Shown: one piece after another, positions 41,650 through 51,600 of the stretch | How the letters are laid out: each line of letters starts with the position of its first letter | How positions within the stretch are numbered: the stretch's first letter is position 1 | Notes under the pieces: model-generated | The model's input: the letters and a program-made list of their open reading frames with translations, nothing else | Databases searched by the model: none | What the model was told of the DNA's origin: nothing | Position numbers and translations under genes: made by a program | Assembly: GCA_036560485.1 (NCBI GenBank) | Contig: DATBRC010000056.1 | Span: forward strand, 1-64,000 | Reading direction: 5' to 3' | DNA: 64,000 nt | From: DATBRC01 sp036560485 | Lineage (GTDB): Bacteria > Pseudomonadota > Gammaproteobacteria > Burkholderiales > Burkholderiaceae_D

Positions 41650-43296
41650 TTGAATGCACGTGTGTTAATCGTTACGTCAGAAGCTGTCCCTCTTATGAAA
41701 ACGGGCGGCCTTGCCGATGTTATTTCTTCATTGGCACATCGTTTGCAATTGCTGGGGATTGACGCAACGATCATGATGCCTGGCTATCCGGCGGCATTAC
41801 ATGCAGCAAAAAAATTGCGTGAAGTCGATAGGATGGAGCAACTGCCGGGCGGCCTGGGGCAGCTATTGCTAGGTGCGATGCCTGACACGGATGTCCCGGT
41901 GGTTCTACTTAAAACAGAAGGCTTTGACCGCAGGACTGCCAATCCATATGTCGACACGCAAGGCAGAGAATTCGATGACAATGCCCTTTGTTTTGGTGCG
42001 CTGGCTCATGCAGCCACACGCATTTGCGCAGGGGAGACGACATTACCCAAGCCGCATGTCGTTCACGCCAACGATTGGCACGCTGGATTGATTCCTGCGC
42101 TGTTGCATCTAAAAGGTGTGAGTGAAGTTGCAACGGTATTGACGATCCATAATCTGGCATTTCAAGGAAATTTTCCGATGAGTTGCGCTGCTGCTCTCGG
42201 GATACCGGAATCAATGCGCACGCCTGAAGCATTCGAGTTCTGGGGCAAGCTTAGTTTTCTGAAGGGCGGTATCAAATATGCCGACCGCATTTCTACAGTC
42301 AGTCGATCTTATGCCGGTGAGATTTTAACGCCGCGCTTCGGGCATGGCATGGACGGCATTCTGAATACGCGTAAAACCGATTTGGTGGCGATTCCGAATG
42401 GCGTGGATAACGATGTATGGAATCCGGAAAATGACATCCTGATTGCGCATCATTTCACACAGAATGATATGCGCGGAAAAGCAGACTGCAAATGCGATCT
42501 GCAGCAGCTGTTTGGATTGCCGATCGATCCGACTGCGCCTGTTCTTGCAATCGGAAGCAGGATGACGCACCAGAAGATGGCGGATGTCGCAATTGCTGCG
42601 TTGCCTGAAATCCTGCATCGCTACTCGTATGCGCAAGTGGTTGTGCTGGGATGCGGCGCTCATCATTTCGAACAGGCATTCCGCTACTTGTCTGAACAAT
42701 TTCCTATGCGCGTCGGCGTACATATCGCCTACGATGAAGGACGCGCACATGCTCTACATGCCGGGGCGGATATGTTGTTGCATGCCTCGCGTTTTGAGCC
42801 ATTCGGATTGACGCCGCTCTATTCGATGCGTTACGGGACAATTCCTGTCGCATCACGTGTTGGCGGGATGATCGATACAATTGTTGATGCCGGCTTGCGC
42901 GGACCAATACCGGAAACTGCGCGTGGAATACTTTTTGATGGCGAAGAGCCGGCGGAAATGATTGCTGCGGTTGGCCGTGCATTTGAGATCTACAGCCGCA
43001 CGGATGAATGGCGGACGATGCAGCGCAATGCAATGTCGGCCGATTTTTCATGGACTGCGCCGGCGCAAGCATACGTCAATGTATTCGAGTCTGTGGCACC
43101 GGCTGCAGAAAAATATTTATTTTCGAATTGCAAAACGCAAGATCGGCGTGAGTCATCGCCCTGCATGGCCGTGTCATCCAAAACGAAAAAAGATTCAGTG
43201 AATAAAAGTGCCATAACCGAATCAGTAAAAAAGATAAAAATAACCGACAGTGCAGTGAAGTTGGCGATAAATCCGTCGCCCATACTTGCCCAATGA
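41650..43296 (+). CDS. glgA: Glycogen synthase GlgA (GT5) with basic C-terminal tail
   Basis: 548 residues. The donor-binding KTGGLADV motif is near residue 16, VVHANDWHAGLIPALL near residue 138, and the C-terminal SRFEPFGLTPLYSMRYGTIPVA is typical of GT5. It extends alpha-1,4-glucan from ADP-glucose (or a related donor). The start is probably TTG at 41650, with AGAGGA nine bases before it; a TTG at 41614 gives an extra 12 residues. The last 70 residues (from about 478) are Lys/Ser-rich and lie beyond the usual family end. No glgC is recognised nearby. Confidence 0.93.
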   Translation: MNARVLIVTSEAVPLMKTGGLADVISSLAHRLQLLGIDATIMMPGYPAALHAAKKLREVDRMEQLPGGLGQLLLGAMPDTDVPVVLLKTEGFDRRTANPYVDTQGREFDDNALCFGALAHAATRICAGETTLPKPHVVHANDWHAGLIPALLHLKGVSEVATVLTIHNLAFQGNFPMSCAAALGIPESMRTPEAFEFWGKLSFLKGGIKYADRISTVSRSYAGEILTPRFGHGMDGILNTRKTDLVAIPNGVDNDVWNPENDILIAHHFTQNDMRGKADCKCDLQQLFGLPIDPTAPVLAIGSRMTHQKMADVAIAALPEILHRYSYAQVVVLGCGAHHFEQAFRYLSEQFPMRVGVHIAYDEGRAHALHAGADMLLHASRFEPFGLTPLYSMRYGTIPVASRVGGMIDTIVDAGLRGPIPETARGILFDGEEPAEMIAAVGRAFEIYSRTDEWRTMQRNAMSADFSWTAPAQAYVNVFESVAPAAEKYLFSNCKTQDRRESSPCMAVSSKTKKDSVNKSAITESVKKIKITDSAVKLAINPSPILAQ

Positions 43297-43381
43297 AGAA
43301 TGCCGCTTGATAAGAGACACTATCGCGTTTGCGAACGATTACAACATCGACATGCACAGTGGCATGTCCGGAGACTGAACA

Positions 43382-45508
43382 ATGTTTTTCAAAATCCCTG
43401 GCCGCTTGGCGACAGGTCGACCTTATCCGCTTGGCGCCACTTATGATGGAACAGGAGTAAATTTCGCCGTATTTTCTGCCAATGCCGAAAAGGTGGATTT
43501 GTGCGTGTTTGATCCGGCAGGACGCAAGGAGGTGGCGCGACTTGCCATGCCGGATTGCACGGATGAAGTGTGGAACGGTTACTTGCCCGAGGCAAGTCCA
43601 GGTTTGCTCTATGGATATCGCGCTTATGGCGCTTACGACCCACAGCGTGGCCATCGCTTTAATCACCATAAATTATTATTGGATCCATATGCGCGGTTAC
43701 TGTCGGGACCGTTGCGCTGGACCGATGCTCTATTTGGATACCGGCTCGACTCGCCGCGTGCAGATCTCAGCTTTGATCGAAGAGATAGTGCACCGGCGGT
43801 GCCGAAAGCGGTAGTGGTCGAAGACGCATTTAATTGGGGCGATGATAAGCGGCCTCATGTACCTTGGCCAAAGACGGTTATTTACGAGGCACATGTGCGC
43901 GGCATTTCGATTTTGCGTGATGACTTGCGAACGGAATTGCGCGGCACTTTTACTGCTCTCGCCAATCCGCCCTTTGTAGAATACCTTCAAAGATTAGGGA
44001 TAACAACGATTGAACTGATGCCGGTGAATGCCTATATGCAGGATCATTTTCTGGTGCAACGCGGTCTGCGCAATTATTGGGGTTACAGCCCACTGTCATT
44101 TTTTGCGCCGGAGCCGGGCTATCTGTCGCATGGTGGTTTGAATGATATGCGCATGGCGGTGCGGCGGCTGCACGCTGCCGGCATCGAAGTCATACTCGAT
44201 GTCGTGTACAACCACACCAGCAGCGGCAACGAATTGGGACCTACTTTTTGTTTTCGCGGTCTCGATAATGCCAGTTATTTTCGGCTGGTTCCCGGCAATG
44301 AGCGCTATTACATCAATGAGACCGGATGCGGCAATACGCTTAATGTATCGCATCCGCGTGTTCTGCAAATGGTGATGGATTCGTTGCGATATTGGGCGGA
44401 ATTTTTTCATATTGACGGTTTTCGTTTCGATCTGGGTGCGGCACTCGGCCGTGAAGGAACCGGCTTTGATCCTGGCTCCGGGTTCTTTGATGCAATTCTT
44501 CAAGATCCGCTTCTGTCCCGTCTGAAACTGATTTCAGAACCTTGGGACATTGGGCCTGGCGGCTATCAGCTGGGGAACCATCCGCCAGGTTTTGCAGAAT
44601 GGAACGATAAATTTCGCGATGGCATACGGCGCTTTTGGCGTGGCGATTCCGGCCAGCGTGCGGACTTTGCAGCGCGCTTGAGCGGATCAGCCGATATTTT
44701 TAATCGTCGCCGTCGCAAGCCCTGGGCTTCTATCAATTATGTCGCGTCGCATGATGGATTCACGTTGCAGGATTTGGTGAGTTACAACCAGAAACATAAC
44801 GAAGCAAATGGTGAAAATAATCGTGATGGGCATGCGGAAAATTTCAGCAATAACTGGGGTGGTGAAGGTCCGACTGACGACAAGGGTATCTGCGCATTGC
44901 GCGATCGGATCAAGCGCGCGATACTGGCAACGATCGCATTTTCGCAAGGGACGCCGATGCTATTGGCCGGCGATGAATTTGGCCGTACGCAACAAGGCAA
45001 TAATAATGCCTATTGCCAAGACAATGAGATTTCATGGGTCAATTGGAAGATGGCGGAAACGGCGGATGCGCAAATATTGATTGCTTATATTGGGCGATTG
45101 ATAGCGTTGCGTCAAAGTTTTACGGCACTGCAATCACAATATTTTCTGTATGGTGACGAGATCGCGCCTGAGGTATTGGATATTGCGTGGTTTGATGAGC
45201 GCGGTGAGACTCTTACGCCGGACGCATGGCAAAATCCGGAGGCGAGAGCACTCTCTGTGCAGCGTGCCAGTGTGAGAGCAAATGGAAAAATTGATACGGT
45301 AATGATGTTCGTAAATGGTGGGCACGATCCGCTGATGTTTGCTTTTCCGCGTTCACAATTCAAATGGCATTTATTGATTGATAGTGCCGAGCCGCAGGTC
45401 ATGGCTCATCCAGTGCAGGAGAAAACAATCAAAGTGCAAGGACACAGTGTCATGCTGTTTGGCAATCGTATCCCGGCAGTATTGGTCAATATGAATGAAT
45501 CATCGTAA
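43382..45508 (+). CDS. glgX: Glycogen debranching enzyme GlgX (copy 1)
   Basis: 708 residues, GH13 subfamily 11. An N-terminal CBM48-type domain begins PYPLGATYDGTGVNFAVFS. The catalytic barrel carries the nucleophile in DGFRFDLGAALGRE (about residue 347), the acid in LISEPWDIGPGG (about 385) and the third carboxylate in ASHDGFTLQDLVSYN (about 457). It removes alpha-1,6 branches, usually short maltotetraose stubs. GGAG precedes the ATG. It lies 85 bases after glgA and has a paralogue of identical length at 57642. Confidence 0.94.
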   Translation: MFFKIPGRLATGRPYPLGATYDGTGVNFAVFSANAEKVDLCVFDPAGRKEVARLAMPDCTDEVWNGYLPEASPGLLYGYRAYGAYDPQRGHRFNHHKLLLDPYARLLSGPLRWTDALFGYRLDSPRADLSFDRRDSAPAVPKAVVVEDAFNWGDDKRPHVPWPKTVIYEAHVRGISILRDDLRTELRGTFTALANPPFVEYLQRLGITTIELMPVNAYMQDHFLVQRGLRNYWGYSPLSFFAPEPGYLSHGGLNDMRMAVRRLHAAGIEVILDVVYNHTSSGNELGPTFCFRGLDNASYFRLVPGNERYYINETGCGNTLNVSHPRVLQMVMDSLRYWAEFFHIDGFRFDLGAALGREGTGFDPGSGFFDAILQDPLLSRLKLISEPWDIGPGGYQLGNHPPGFAEWNDKFRDGIRRFWRGDSGQRADFAARLSGSADIFNRRRRKPWASINYVASHDGFTLQDLVSYNQKHNEANGENNRDGHAENFSNNWGGEGPTDDKGICALRDRIKRAILATIAFSQGTPMLLAGDEFGRTQQGNNNAYCQDNEISWVNWKMAETADAQILIAYIGRLIALRQSFTALQSQYFLYGDEIAPEVLDIAWFDERGETLTPDAWQNPEARALSVQRASVRANGKIDTVMMFVNGGHDPLMFAFPRSQFKWHLLIDSAEPQVMAHPVQEKTIKVQGHSVMLFGNRIPAVLVNMNESS

Positions 45509-45546
45509 TGAGTTGTAATCGTTCATCACTAAAAGGTTAATTGAAT

Positions 45547-46677
45547 ATGAAAGCAATGATTCTCGCCGCAGGAAAAGGAACGCGTGTTCGCCCTCTGACA
45601 TACGACCTGCCAAAGCCAATGATTCCGATTCTGGGCAAGCCGGTGATGGCTTATATTGTTGAACATCTCGTCAAGTGCGAGGTGAAGGAGATCATGGTCA
45701 ACGTCAGTTATCTTCACGAAAAGATCGAAAGCTATTTCGGTGAAGGCGGACAATTTGGCGTACGCATCGGCTATTCATTTGAAGGTTATGTGACGGAAAG
45801 CGGCGAAGTCGTTCCGGAAGCATTGGGCTCCGCGGGCGGCATAAAGAAGATTCAGGAATTCGGCGGCTTCTTTGATGACACCACAATTGTGTTGTGCGGC
45901 GATGCGATCATTGATCTCGATATTCAAGCTGCAGTAGCTGAGCACAAGCGCAAGGGCGCATTGGCCAGCGTCGTTGTCAAGGAAGTGCCGTGGGATAAAG
46001 TATCCGAATATGGCGTTGTCGTTACTGATCCGGAAGGACGCATCCTGACATTCCAGGAAAAACCGAAACGGAGTGAAGCGCTGTCTAATTTTGTCAGCAC
46101 CGGCATTTACATCTTTGAGCCGGAAGCGATCGATTTGATACCGTCAGGCGAAGTATTCGATATCGGATCGCAGCTATTCCCATTGATGGCAAAAAGCGGT
46201 TTGCCATTCTTCGCGCTGAAGCAGGATTTCCAATGGCTCGATATCGGCAGCGTCACGGATTACTGGGGTGTGTTGCAAAGTCTGCTTTCCGGCGAAGTGT
46301 CCGGAATGGAAATGCCCGGTGCACAAATCAAGGAGAGGGTGCATGTAGGTTTGAACACACGCATCGATTGGGAAAATACGACAATTGAAGGGCCGGTTTA
46401 TATCGGCGCAGGATGTCACATCGAAGCCGGCAGCAAAATTGTCGGGCCGTGCTGGATCGGACACGGCAGCCATATCTGCAAAGGTGCACGGGTTATACGC
46501 AGCATTCTTTTTGAATATACGCGAGTACTGCCGAATGCCGAGCTAAGCGAGGTGATTGTATGCGGAGATTTTAGTGCAGACCGAGACGGCAATATGTATC
46601 GATTATCCGAAGTGCGCAACAGCGGTCTTGTGAATGCGCGAGATCGCAGACAAAAGCCGCGCAATATCGCGGCATAA
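45547..46677 (+). CDS. Sugar-nucleotide pyrophosphorylase (GDP-mannose/NDP-glucose type)
   Basis: 376 residues. The N-terminal nucleotidyltransferase signature is MILAAGKGTRVRPLTYDLPKP, with LCGDAIIDLD as the metal-binding aspartate region and FQEKPKR as the sugar-phosphate site. The C-terminal left-handed beta-helix holds hexapeptide repeats (VYIGAGCHIEAGSKIVG). The family covers mannose-1-phosphate guanylyltransferases and glucose-1-phosphate nucleotidyltransferases; specificity cannot be read from sequence. It does not look like GlgC. Clustering with glgA suggests it feeds glucan synthesis or a linked capsule sugar. The ATG at 45547 is preferred to the TTG at 45541. Confidence 0.83.
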   Translation: MKAMILAAGKGTRVRPLTYDLPKPMIPILGKPVMAYIVEHLVKCEVKEIMVNVSYLHEKIESYFGEGGQFGVRIGYSFEGYVTESGEVVPEALGSAGGIKKIQEFGGFFDDTTIVLCGDAIIDLDIQAAVAEHKRKGALASVVVKEVPWDKVSEYGVVVTDPEGRILTFQEKPKRSEALSNFVSTGIYIFEPEAIDLIPSGEVFDIGSQLFPLMAKSGLPFFALKQDFQWLDIGSVTDYWGVLQSLLSGEVSGMEMPGAQIKERVHVGLNTRIDWENTTIEGPVYIGAGCHIEAGSKIVGPCWIGHGSHICKGARVIRSILFEYTRVLPNAELSEVIVCGDFSADRDGNMYRLSEVRNSGLVNARDRRQKPRNIAA

Positions 46678-46698
46678 ATTTGGTGCTGCAATATCGAA

Positions 46699-46737
46699 CG
46701 ACATCGCCTGGACTGTTATAAGATGCAGGCGATGTCG
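46699..46737. terminator. Hairpin between convergent genes, possible terminator
   Basis: A perfect 12-bp stem CGACATCGCCTG/CAGGCGATGTCG with a 15-nt loop sits between the two convergent genes. No T-tract follows, so it may act as an mRNA 3'-end stabiliser or a rho-dependent signal instead. Confidence 0.45.
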
Positions 46738-46743
46738 GCGCGA

Positions 46744-48312
46744 TCAGTAGCGATTCACCTGCAGAAAACAAAAACCATTAGTCTCAAGCAAAACGCCATA
46801 GCTGGTCGCGTTCGCATTTTGGCTTAATACAGTCTTATGAAAGTTTTGCGATGCAATCTGCTTACGCTCGGTATCCATATTGAACAAACAGATCATTTCA
46901 CGCTCCTTGAATTTTCTGGAGAAAGCCAACACGCCTTCCGGTGCGTCCAAAAGCTCAATACTGCCTTTGCTTAATTCCGGATATTCGTTGCGCAGACGAA
47001 TAACCTGGCGCGTGAAATGCAGGATCGAGTTCGGATCCGATTCCTGATCATCTACATTCAATTCGATATGCATTTTATCGACAGGCAGCCACGGCTCAGT
47101 TTCACTGAATCCGCCATGCACGCGATTTGACCATGGCATCGGCGTACGGCAGCCGTCGCGTCCCTTGAATTTCGGCCAGAACGTAATGCCGAACGGATCT
47201 TGCAAGCGCTCGAACGGTACATCCGCTTGCGGCAGTCCCAGTTCCTCGCCTTGATACAGGCAAATATCGCCGCGCATCGAAAATAGCAGCGCCAGCATTT
47301 CCTTTGCAGTGAATTCCGGATTGCGGCCGTTTAGCCAGCGTGTCGCGACGCGTGCCTTGTCGTGGTTGCTTAATGCGTAGCAGGCTGAAGCTGGAGCGGT
47401 GATGTTTTCCTCCAGTGTGCGGATCACATTGCCGACATGCGACGCGCTGCTATCCGGCCCCATCATCGAAAAACTGTAAGCAGAGTGCAGCCGCTTTTCA
47501 CCGGTATATTGTCCCATCAGTTTCAGTGCATCATGACCGCCCACTTCCGCCAGGCTGAATGCATCGTAGGCATCCAGCAGCTTGCGAATCTTTTCAAGAA
47601 ACGCATGCATCTCCGGACGCGCTTGATCATAAATATGGACTTGAAAGCCATAAGGATGCAAAGCAGCACTGCTGTCTTCTCGCGCCGGATTATTACGTAA
47701 TTGCTGATCTTGAAAAATATGGTTGCATGCATCGAAGCGAAATCCGGATACGCCCATATCGAGCCAGAATGTCATTTCTTCCAGCACTGCGGTTTGCACA
47801 TCGGGATTATGCATATTCAAATCGGGTTGATTTGAAAAAAACGAGTGGAAATAATATTGCCGCCGCTCTGCATCCCAGCGCCATGCAGTGCCGCCGAACA
47901 CCGATACCCAATTATTCGGCGGGCTGCCGTCCGGTTTCGGATCGGCCCACGTATACCAATCGGACTTATTATTTTCTTTCAATCGGCTTTGCTTGAACCA
48001 GGCATGTTCTTCTGATGTATGCGAAATCACCATATCGACAATCACGCCGAGTCCAAGCGCTTTCGCATGCTGCATCAGACTTTTGAAATCATCCATCGTG
48101 CCGAAGATCGGATCGACTTCTCGGTAATTAGATACGTCGTAACCGAAGTCTTTCATCGGCGATTTAAAAAATGGGCTGATCCAAATCGCATCAACGCCAA
48201 GACTCTTGACGTAAGACAGTTTTTTTTCGATGCCGGGCAAATCGCCGATGCCGTCACCGTTTGAATCGAGAAAACTACGCGGATATATCTGATAAATAAT
48301 CATAGAACTCAT
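46744..48312 (-). CDS. GH13 alpha-glucosidase / oligo-1,6-glucosidase-like enzyme
   Basis: 522 residues. It begins MIIYQIYPRSFLDSNGDGIGDLPG, the classic GH13 oligosaccharide-hydrolase opening. The nucleophile is in SGFRFDACNH (about residue 190), the acid in SLAEVGG (about 252) and the third carboxylate in SNHDKARVATRW (about 313). It probably cleaves alpha-glucosidic bonds of maltose-type or isomaltose-type sugars in the cytoplasm, since no signal peptide is seen. Starts at 48312 and 48303 are equally possible. It faces the glgE operon divergently; the 363-bp gap between them shows no clear site. Confidence 0.87.
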   Translation of the reverse strand: MSSMIIYQIYPRSFLDSNGDGIGDLPGIEKKLSYVKSLGVDAIWISPFFKSPMKDFGYDVSNYREVDPIFGTMDDFKSLMQHAKALGLGVIVDMVISHTSEEHAWFKQSRLKENNKSDWYTWADPKPDGSPPNNWVSVFGGTAWRWDAERRQYYFHSFFSNQPDLNMHNPDVQTAVLEEMTFWLDMGVSGFRFDACNHIFQDQQLRNNPAREDSSAALHPYGFQVHIYDQARPEMHAFLEKIRKLLDAYDAFSLAEVGGHDALKLMGQYTGEKRLHSAYSFSMMGPDSSASHVGNVIRTLEENITAPASACYALSNHDKARVATRWLNGRNPEFTAKEMLALLFSMRGDICLYQGEELGLPQADVPFERLQDPFGITFWPKFKGRDGCRTPMPWSNRVHGGFSETEPWLPVDKMHIELNVDDQESDPNSILHFTRQVIRLRNEYPELSKGSIELLDAPEGVLAFSRKFKEREMICLFNMDTERKQIASQNFHKTVLSQNANATSYGVLLETNGFCFLQVNRY

Positions 48313-48675
48313 TTCATAAAACAATGTCGGATCAACAATGCGCAATACAGGCACAGTGTCCAACGAATTTTCTATCAGCCAACTTTGGCAAGATCGCTTT
48401 TTTATTTTCCGCGTTTATGCAGAAGAAAAGCAATTCTATTGCCTAACGAAAATGGCGCGTTATCGAAGACAGCAAAATGTCGCACTTTGTTCCTGAAGTG
48501 CAACGGCTATTGCTCGATATGCATCACAAAAAAACAAAAGCATGAATAGAACAATATCGATGATTGCGATTTCACAATGGTTCGTCGCAAACAGATTGCG
48601 GATCCAGATGCTCTTATGGAAAGATCTTTTAGATAATCGATTAATACACCTTGATACAAAAGGATGCAGTCCAAG

Positions 48676-51600
48676 ATGGCTATTGAGACGCCTTTCCTGC
48701 CTCGAATCTATTATCTGAATCCAAAAATTCCCGGCTTATCTTCCAAACTGGAACAGCATGTTGATCGATGCGCGGCAATGGAATTTGATCATGTGCTGAT
48801 CCCGAATTTTTTTGATCGCGGCGATGACTTTGATATACATTTCGATGAAGTGGTCAGCACATTGGCAAAGCGTTGCGCTAATAAGCGATTGAAACTGTTG
48901 ATCGATTTAAATGTAAGCAGCACTGCTGCAAATAGCGCATTACCGCATATACATCCGGCCTGGTTTTTCAGTCATGATCAATTCAACGATTTGCCCGATC
49001 CGCGTTATCCGGTTCGGCATGACGCCAAATGGAACTTTCGATTTGACCAGCCTGCCCTGACTGAAGAAATATTGGCATATTGGCGACAGCGTTTACAAGA
49101 ATGGATTGATGCCGGCATTTCCGGATTTCGTTGTGTCGACATTGCAAAGCCGCCCGCGTTTACATGGAAGCATTTAATCGATAGCGCGAAACAGCAGAGC
49201 CGGGCGCTACGCTTTCTTGGCTGGACACCCGGTTGTACGCCTGAGCAGATTGATGCGTTGACAGAATGCGGATTCGACGCCGCATTTTCATCAGGAGCGT
49301 GGTGGGATTACCGCTCAAGATGGCTGGTCGAAGAGCAGACCAGGTTGAGCCGCATCGCGCCACCCATCACCTTTCCAGACAGTCCTGACGAGCCGGTTAT
49401 TGCACGCATGGCAGGTGCCGATGAGTCGCAACGACATCAGGTATATCGGCGTGCTTTGCGGCTTGCTGCTACAACAGGCAACGGCATATTGATTCCAATG
49501 GGATTTGAGTTCGGTTTGTCTTGTCACGAACCATCTGATGATCTCAACGCAATGCGCAGGGAGACATCTATCGATTTGTCCGATGAAATTGCGCAGGTTA
49601 ATGCAATGATCGCGGAGTTGGGGAAGCGCTTTTATGCTGCGCCATTGCAGATACTGAGCAGTGCCGATTCCAGTGCAACAGTGATGTTGCGCCATGCCGT
49701 AGAGAAAACAAGTTCACAGAACGAAGCGTTATTCATTATCGTGAATGCCGATACCTCGCAAGCTTGTTCAGTGAGCGAGCGTCAATTGCAAACGCGGGCT
49801 GGCGGTTTTATTCCCGATAAGGAAATATGGCCCGGTGCAGAAACTGCTTCAGCGTCACACACACTGGAATTGAAGCCTGCCGAGTTAAAGCTCTTTACAG
49901 CCCATCGCCTGGCGCCTATCGTCACACCCGCCAGCCGAGGCAAGCAAGCGGTGACGGCGGCAGCACGCGCACCGCGCATTGCAATCGAATCGATTTCACC
50001 AACGATTGATTGCGGAAAATATTCGGTGAAACGAATCGTCGGCGAATCGGTCAATATCGAAGCAGATGTATTTGTCGATGGCCACGACAAGATCGCGGTT
50101 ACATTGCTGTGGCGCACAGCAGACCAGGCGGAATGGCAACAGATGCGCATGCATGCAATGGAAAATGATCGCTGGTCCGCCAGTTTTCCGCTTATGCGTA
50201 TCGGACGCTACCAATTTGCAATCGAAGCATGGCGCGATGCATTTGCCACTTACCGCGACGAGCTGGAAAAAAAGACTGCGGCCGGATTGGATGTTGCGTT
50301 GGAGCTGGAAGAAGGAAGATTGCTGGTTGAAGCTGCTGCAGATTATGCCGAGCAGCAATCAATCAATGATGTGGCTGACACGTTAAAAGCATTGAACAAG
50401 GCGTTGAAGCCTGCGAAAACGCGCGACAAAAGCAAGGCGCCTTTTAATGATGCTGAACGCATTGCAGCATTGCTATCAGAGAGAACTGCAGAAGCAATGC
50501 GCAACGCAGATCCACGGCCGTTTGCTGTGCGCAGCGATCCGATATTCAGGATTGAGGTTGATCGTACTGCAGCGCAATTTTCCAGCTGGTATGAATTGTT
50601 TCCCCGCTCGCAAACGAATGACCCGGCACGTCATGGCACATTTAATGATGTGATCAAGCGCTTGCCGTTGATCAAGGCAATGGGGTTCGATACGCTTTAT
50701 TTTCCACCTATACATCCGATCGGCAGGAAAAATCGCAAAGGCCGCAATAACAGTTTGACGCCCGGGCCCAACGATCCTGGCAGTCCTTATGCGATCGGTG
50801 CGGCAGAAGGCGGACATGACGCGATTCATCCTGAACTGGGCACACTGGAAGATTTTCGCAGCTTGCGCCAACAAGCGGCATTGCATGGATTGGAAATCGC
50901 GCTCGACTTTGCGATTCAATGTTCGCCCGATCATCCATGGTTGAAGCAACATCCCGACTGGTTCGACTGGCGGCCGGATGGTTCGCTTCGCTATGCGGAG
51001 AATCCGCCAAAGAAATATCAGGATATCGTCAACGTGCATTTTTATGGCGAAGGCGTCATTCCTGCGTTATGGATCGCATTGCGCGATATCGTGTTGTTCT
51101 GGGTGAAAGAAGGCATACGTGTTTTTCGTGTCGATAACCCGCATACCAAACCGCTGCCATTTTGGGAATGGATGATTGCCGATATTCGTAGCCGTTACCC
51201 GGATACGATCTTTTTGTCAGAAGCCTTCACGCGGCCGAAGATGATGTATCGACTTGCCAAGCTTGGTTTCTCGCAGTCGTATACCTACTTCACGTGGCGA
51301 CATACCAAGCAAGAGTTCATCGAATACATGACCGAGCTGACGACCACGAGTGTGCGCGAATATTTCCGTCCGCATTTTTTTGTCAACACGCCGGATATCA
51401 ATCCGTATTTTTTGCAGCATTCTGGCCGTCCCGGTTTTTTGATTCGTGCAGCACTGGCAACGATGTTGTCCGGTTTATGGGGAATGTATAGCGGATTCGA
51501 GCTATGCGAAGGGACACCGCTGCCGGGAAAAGAAGAATATCTGGATTCGGAAAAATATGAAATCCGCGTCAGGGATTGGCAATACCCGGGAAACATCATT

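Noticed and set aside
48300..48317. 18-base match between the start region of the GH13 glucosidase gene and the rlmB start region (21331-21348)
   Set aside because: The string is low-information and encodes the same short start (MSSM); one such match in 64 kb can occur by chance, and the surrounding element structure is absent.
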